DNA of 64,000 nucleotides from Bacillota bacterium (lineage in GTDB: Bacteria > Bacillota > Desulfotomaculia > Desulfotomaculales > Desulfohalotomaculaceae). The notes under the pieces were generated by a model. It made no database searches and was not told the origin of the DNA. It worked only from the letters and a program-made list of their open reading frames with translations. The stretch covers positions 1-64,000 of the forward strand of contig VENI01000012.1 of the NCBI GenBank assembly GCA_009711615.1, in the 5' to 3' direction. A program made the translations under genes and the position numbers. Positions 62,062-64,000 of the stretch are shown here, piece by piece (the first letter of the stretch is position 1; every line of letters begins with the position of its first letter).

Positions 62062-63957
62062 CTACCGGTTTAATAAACTGCCTACATACTTCAGTAACTC
62101 ATTGGCACAAACAGGACAATACCCATAGTCCTCCACCAACCGGGAACTAACTTCGTTTATTCGTTTAAGTTGTTCAGCATCCGGTGTTTTAGTGGAAGTG
62201 GTAATTTTAACAACATCCTTTAAATCTGCAAACAATTTCTTCTCAATGGCCTCTCTCAGTCGTTCATGTGATCTATAATTAAATCGTTTATTCTTACGAG
62301 CATAGGCAGACAGTCTAATTAAAATCTCTTCTCTGAAGGCACTCTTGGCATTTTCGGAAATACCTATTTGCTCTTCAATGGAACGCATTAACCTTTCATC
62401 AGGATCAATTTCATCATCTGTAATGGGATCTTTTGTTTTCACCCCATTACAGTATGCTTCTACATTATCAAGGTAGTTTTCAAACAACACCCTGGCATTG
62501 TCTTCAAAGGAATAGACAAACGCTTTTTGAACTTCTTGTTTAGCTAATTGATCATATTCCCTGCGAGCAATGGAGATGAAGTTAAGCATCTTTTCCCGTT
62601 CTTCCTTGTTAATGGATGAGTGCTGATCCAGCCCATCTTTAATTGCCCGCAGCACATCCAAGGGATTAATACATTTGGTACCGGTTCGAATAAGGGCGCT
62701 AGAAAGACGATTTATTACGTAACGGGGGTCAACGCCACTCATGCCTTCTTCATCTGCTTCATTTTGTAATTCATATATGTCTTTTTGTTTAAAACCTTCA
62801 ACATCTTCACCATCGTACAAGCGCATTTTTTTAACAATGTCCATACCTTGCTTCTTTGATTCCTTTAACCGTGACAGCACTGAGAATATGGCAGCCACCC
62901 TTAAAGCGTGGGGAGCAATGTGAACATCTTTCAAGTCGCTTTCTTTAATCAGCTTATCGTATATCTTTATTTCCTCACTTACTTTTAAGTTGTAAGGCAC
63001 CTTTAAAATAATCATCCGAGACTGTAGTGCTTCATTCTTCTTATTAGCAATGAAGGCTTTGTACTCGCTTTCGTTGGTATGGGCCACCACCATAATATCT
63101 GCATATATCAGTGCATAGCGACCAGCTTTAAAATTGCCTTCTTGTGATAACGACAGTAGGTTCCACAGAAATTTTTCATCACATTTTAGCATTTCCTGGA
63201 ACTCCATGATTCCTCTATTACTGATATTCAACTCACCATCAAATCTATAAGCACGCGGGTCACTTTCTGAACCATATTCAGCAATGGTGGAAAAGTCAAT
63301 GCTACCGGTAAGCTCGGCAATATCCTGGCTTTTGGGATCAGAAGGTTGAAATGTGCCAATACCTACTCTGTCATCCTCTGACAGCACCACCCTTTCCACC
63401 GGAACTTTCATGATATCACCATTAAAATCTGTTTCCAATCGCTTGCGACAGTATGGACACAATTCCCCTTCAATATACACGTTGTATTCACTCATAAATT
63501 CTTCTCTTAACTCTTTAGGTACTAAGTGCAATGGTTCTTCATGCATGGGGCAACCACTAATACCATACATAGCCCCATCATCAGTATGGCTGAATTCTTC
63601 CAGACCCTTTTTCAACATGTTTACCAAAGTTGATTTACCACCGCTAACAGGCCCCATCAGCAGCAGAATTCGTTTACGCACATCCAACCTTTTAGCTGCT
63701 GGGTGAAAGTATTCATCTACCAACTTTTCCAGGGGTTTTTCCAACCCAAACAATTCTTTCCTAAAAAAATTATACTTCTTAACGTCACCTTCAACTTTAA
63801 CACCAGCATGTTTAATCATACTGTACAACCGCGCATGGGATAACTGGCTAACCTGCGGGTTATCTCTTAAAATCTCCAGGTAATCTTTGAATGTACCTTG
63901 CCAGTTCATCTCTTTTTGATTAGAATAGTAATCTTCCAGACGCTCAATAAAACTCAA
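62062..63957 (-). CDS. prkA: PrkA serine protein kinase / AAA ATPase
   Basis: A 631-residue protein, the same length as B. subtilis PrkA. The N-terminal AAA-like domain has the P-loop GPVSGGKSTLVNMLKKG, and a C-terminal kinase-like domain follows. CPMHEEPLHLVP and CPYCRKRLETDFNGD are conserved. It is reported as a serine kinase and an ATP-dependent protease in sporulation. TTG 63957 lies about 9 nt after GGGGAG and gives the family length; an upstream TTG at 63975 overlaps this site. First gene of the operon; its promoter lies outside the window. Confidence 0.94.
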   Translation of the reverse strand: MSFIERLEDYYSNQKEMNWQGTFKDYLEILRDNPQVSQLSHARLYSMIKHAGVKVEGDVKKYNFFRKELFGLEKPLEKLVDEYFHPAAKRLDVRKRILLLMGPVSGGKSTLVNMLKKGLEEFSHTDDGAMYGISGCPMHEEPLHLVPKELREEFMSEYNVYIEGELCPYCRKRLETDFNGDIMKVPVERVVLSEDDRVGIGTFQPSDPKSQDIAELTGSIDFSTIAEYGSESDPRAYRFDGELNISNRGIMEFQEMLKCDEKFLWNLLSLSQEGNFKAGRYALIYADIMVVAHTNESEYKAFIANKKNEALQSRMIILKVPYNLKVSEEIKIYDKLIKESDLKDVHIAPHALRVAAIFSVLSRLKESKKQGMDIVKKMRLYDGEDVEGFKQKDIYELQNEADEEGMSGVDPRYVINRLSSALIRTGTKCINPLDVLRAIKDGLDQHSSINKEEREKMLNFISIARREYDQLAKQEVQKAFVYSFEDNARVLFENYLDNVEAYCNGVKTKDPITDDEIDPDERLMRSIEEQIGISENAKSAFREEILIRLSAYARKNKRFNYRSHERLREAIEKKLFADLKDVVKITTSTKTPDAEQLKRINEVSSRLVEDYGYCPVCANELLKYVGSLLNR

Positions 63958-64000
63958 TGTAATATCACTCCCCAACCAAGTATTGCAGGGGCACTTATAT

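Overview
This window looks like chromosomal DNA of a low-GC, anaerobic, spore-forming Firmicute of the Peptococcaceae / Desulfotomaculum type. That is inferred from the gene set: an electron-bifurcating [FeFe] hydrogenase with its maturases, haem made through sirohaem (Ahb route), superoxide reductase plus rubrerythrin, and the sporulation-linked prkA-yhbH-spoVR operon. Most genes lie on the minus strand in long operons.

Layout. 0-2.4 kb: an acidic S-layer-homology (SLH) protein and a small HTH regulator. 2.4-8.3 kb: hydrogenase maturation operon (TM1266-type regulator, aspA, hydF, hydE, hydG, in transcription order). It starts at a clear sigma-A promoter followed by an unassigned leader of about 160 nt that carries an attenuator. 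8.5-12.3 kb: cheW, a chemoreceptor and a PAS-GGDEF-EAL protein. 12.4-24.2 kb: haem/sirohaem operon (polyprenyl synthase, sirC, hemA, hemC, cobA-hemD, ahbC, hemB, ahbD, ahbA, ahbB, hemL). 24.3-32.7 kb: trimeric bifurcating hydrogenase (hydC, hydB, hydA) with a sensory [FeFe]-hydrogenase/PAS protein, a PP2C phosphatase, a small [2Fe-2S] protein and a cupin-HTH regulator. 32.8-37.7 kb: SOS-type dinB and cell-envelope genes. 37.7-37.9 kb: tRNA-Sec (selC). 37.9-46.7 kb: accessory genes, including an ankyrin remnant, a truncated arginase, a membrane MutS-like ATPase, an M50 protease, an SOD-like protein and a two-component system. 46.9-48.9 kb: deoC-pdp nucleoside salvage. 49.1-51.0 kb: small regulatory genes, including one behind a c-di-GMP-I riboswitch. 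51.2-59.3 kb: permease, tag, PAS kinase, rubrerythrin/desulfoferrodoxin and small membrane proteins. 59.4-64 kb: spoVR, yhbH, prkA.

How the parts fit. The maturases (HydE/F/G) build the H-cluster used by HydA and probably by the sensory HydS-like protein, which could pass an H2 or redox signal to the adjacent phosphatase. The haem genes cover the steps from glutamyl-tRNA to haem via sirohaem; a dedicated ferrochelatase is not seen. A c-di-GMP enzyme and a c-di-GMP riboswitch both occur here. Non-coding structure of note: a MITE-like repeat in two copies with covarying ends, heptamer arrays placed just after stop codons, REP-like palindromes, and several genes whose best start is neither ATG, GTG nor TTG.
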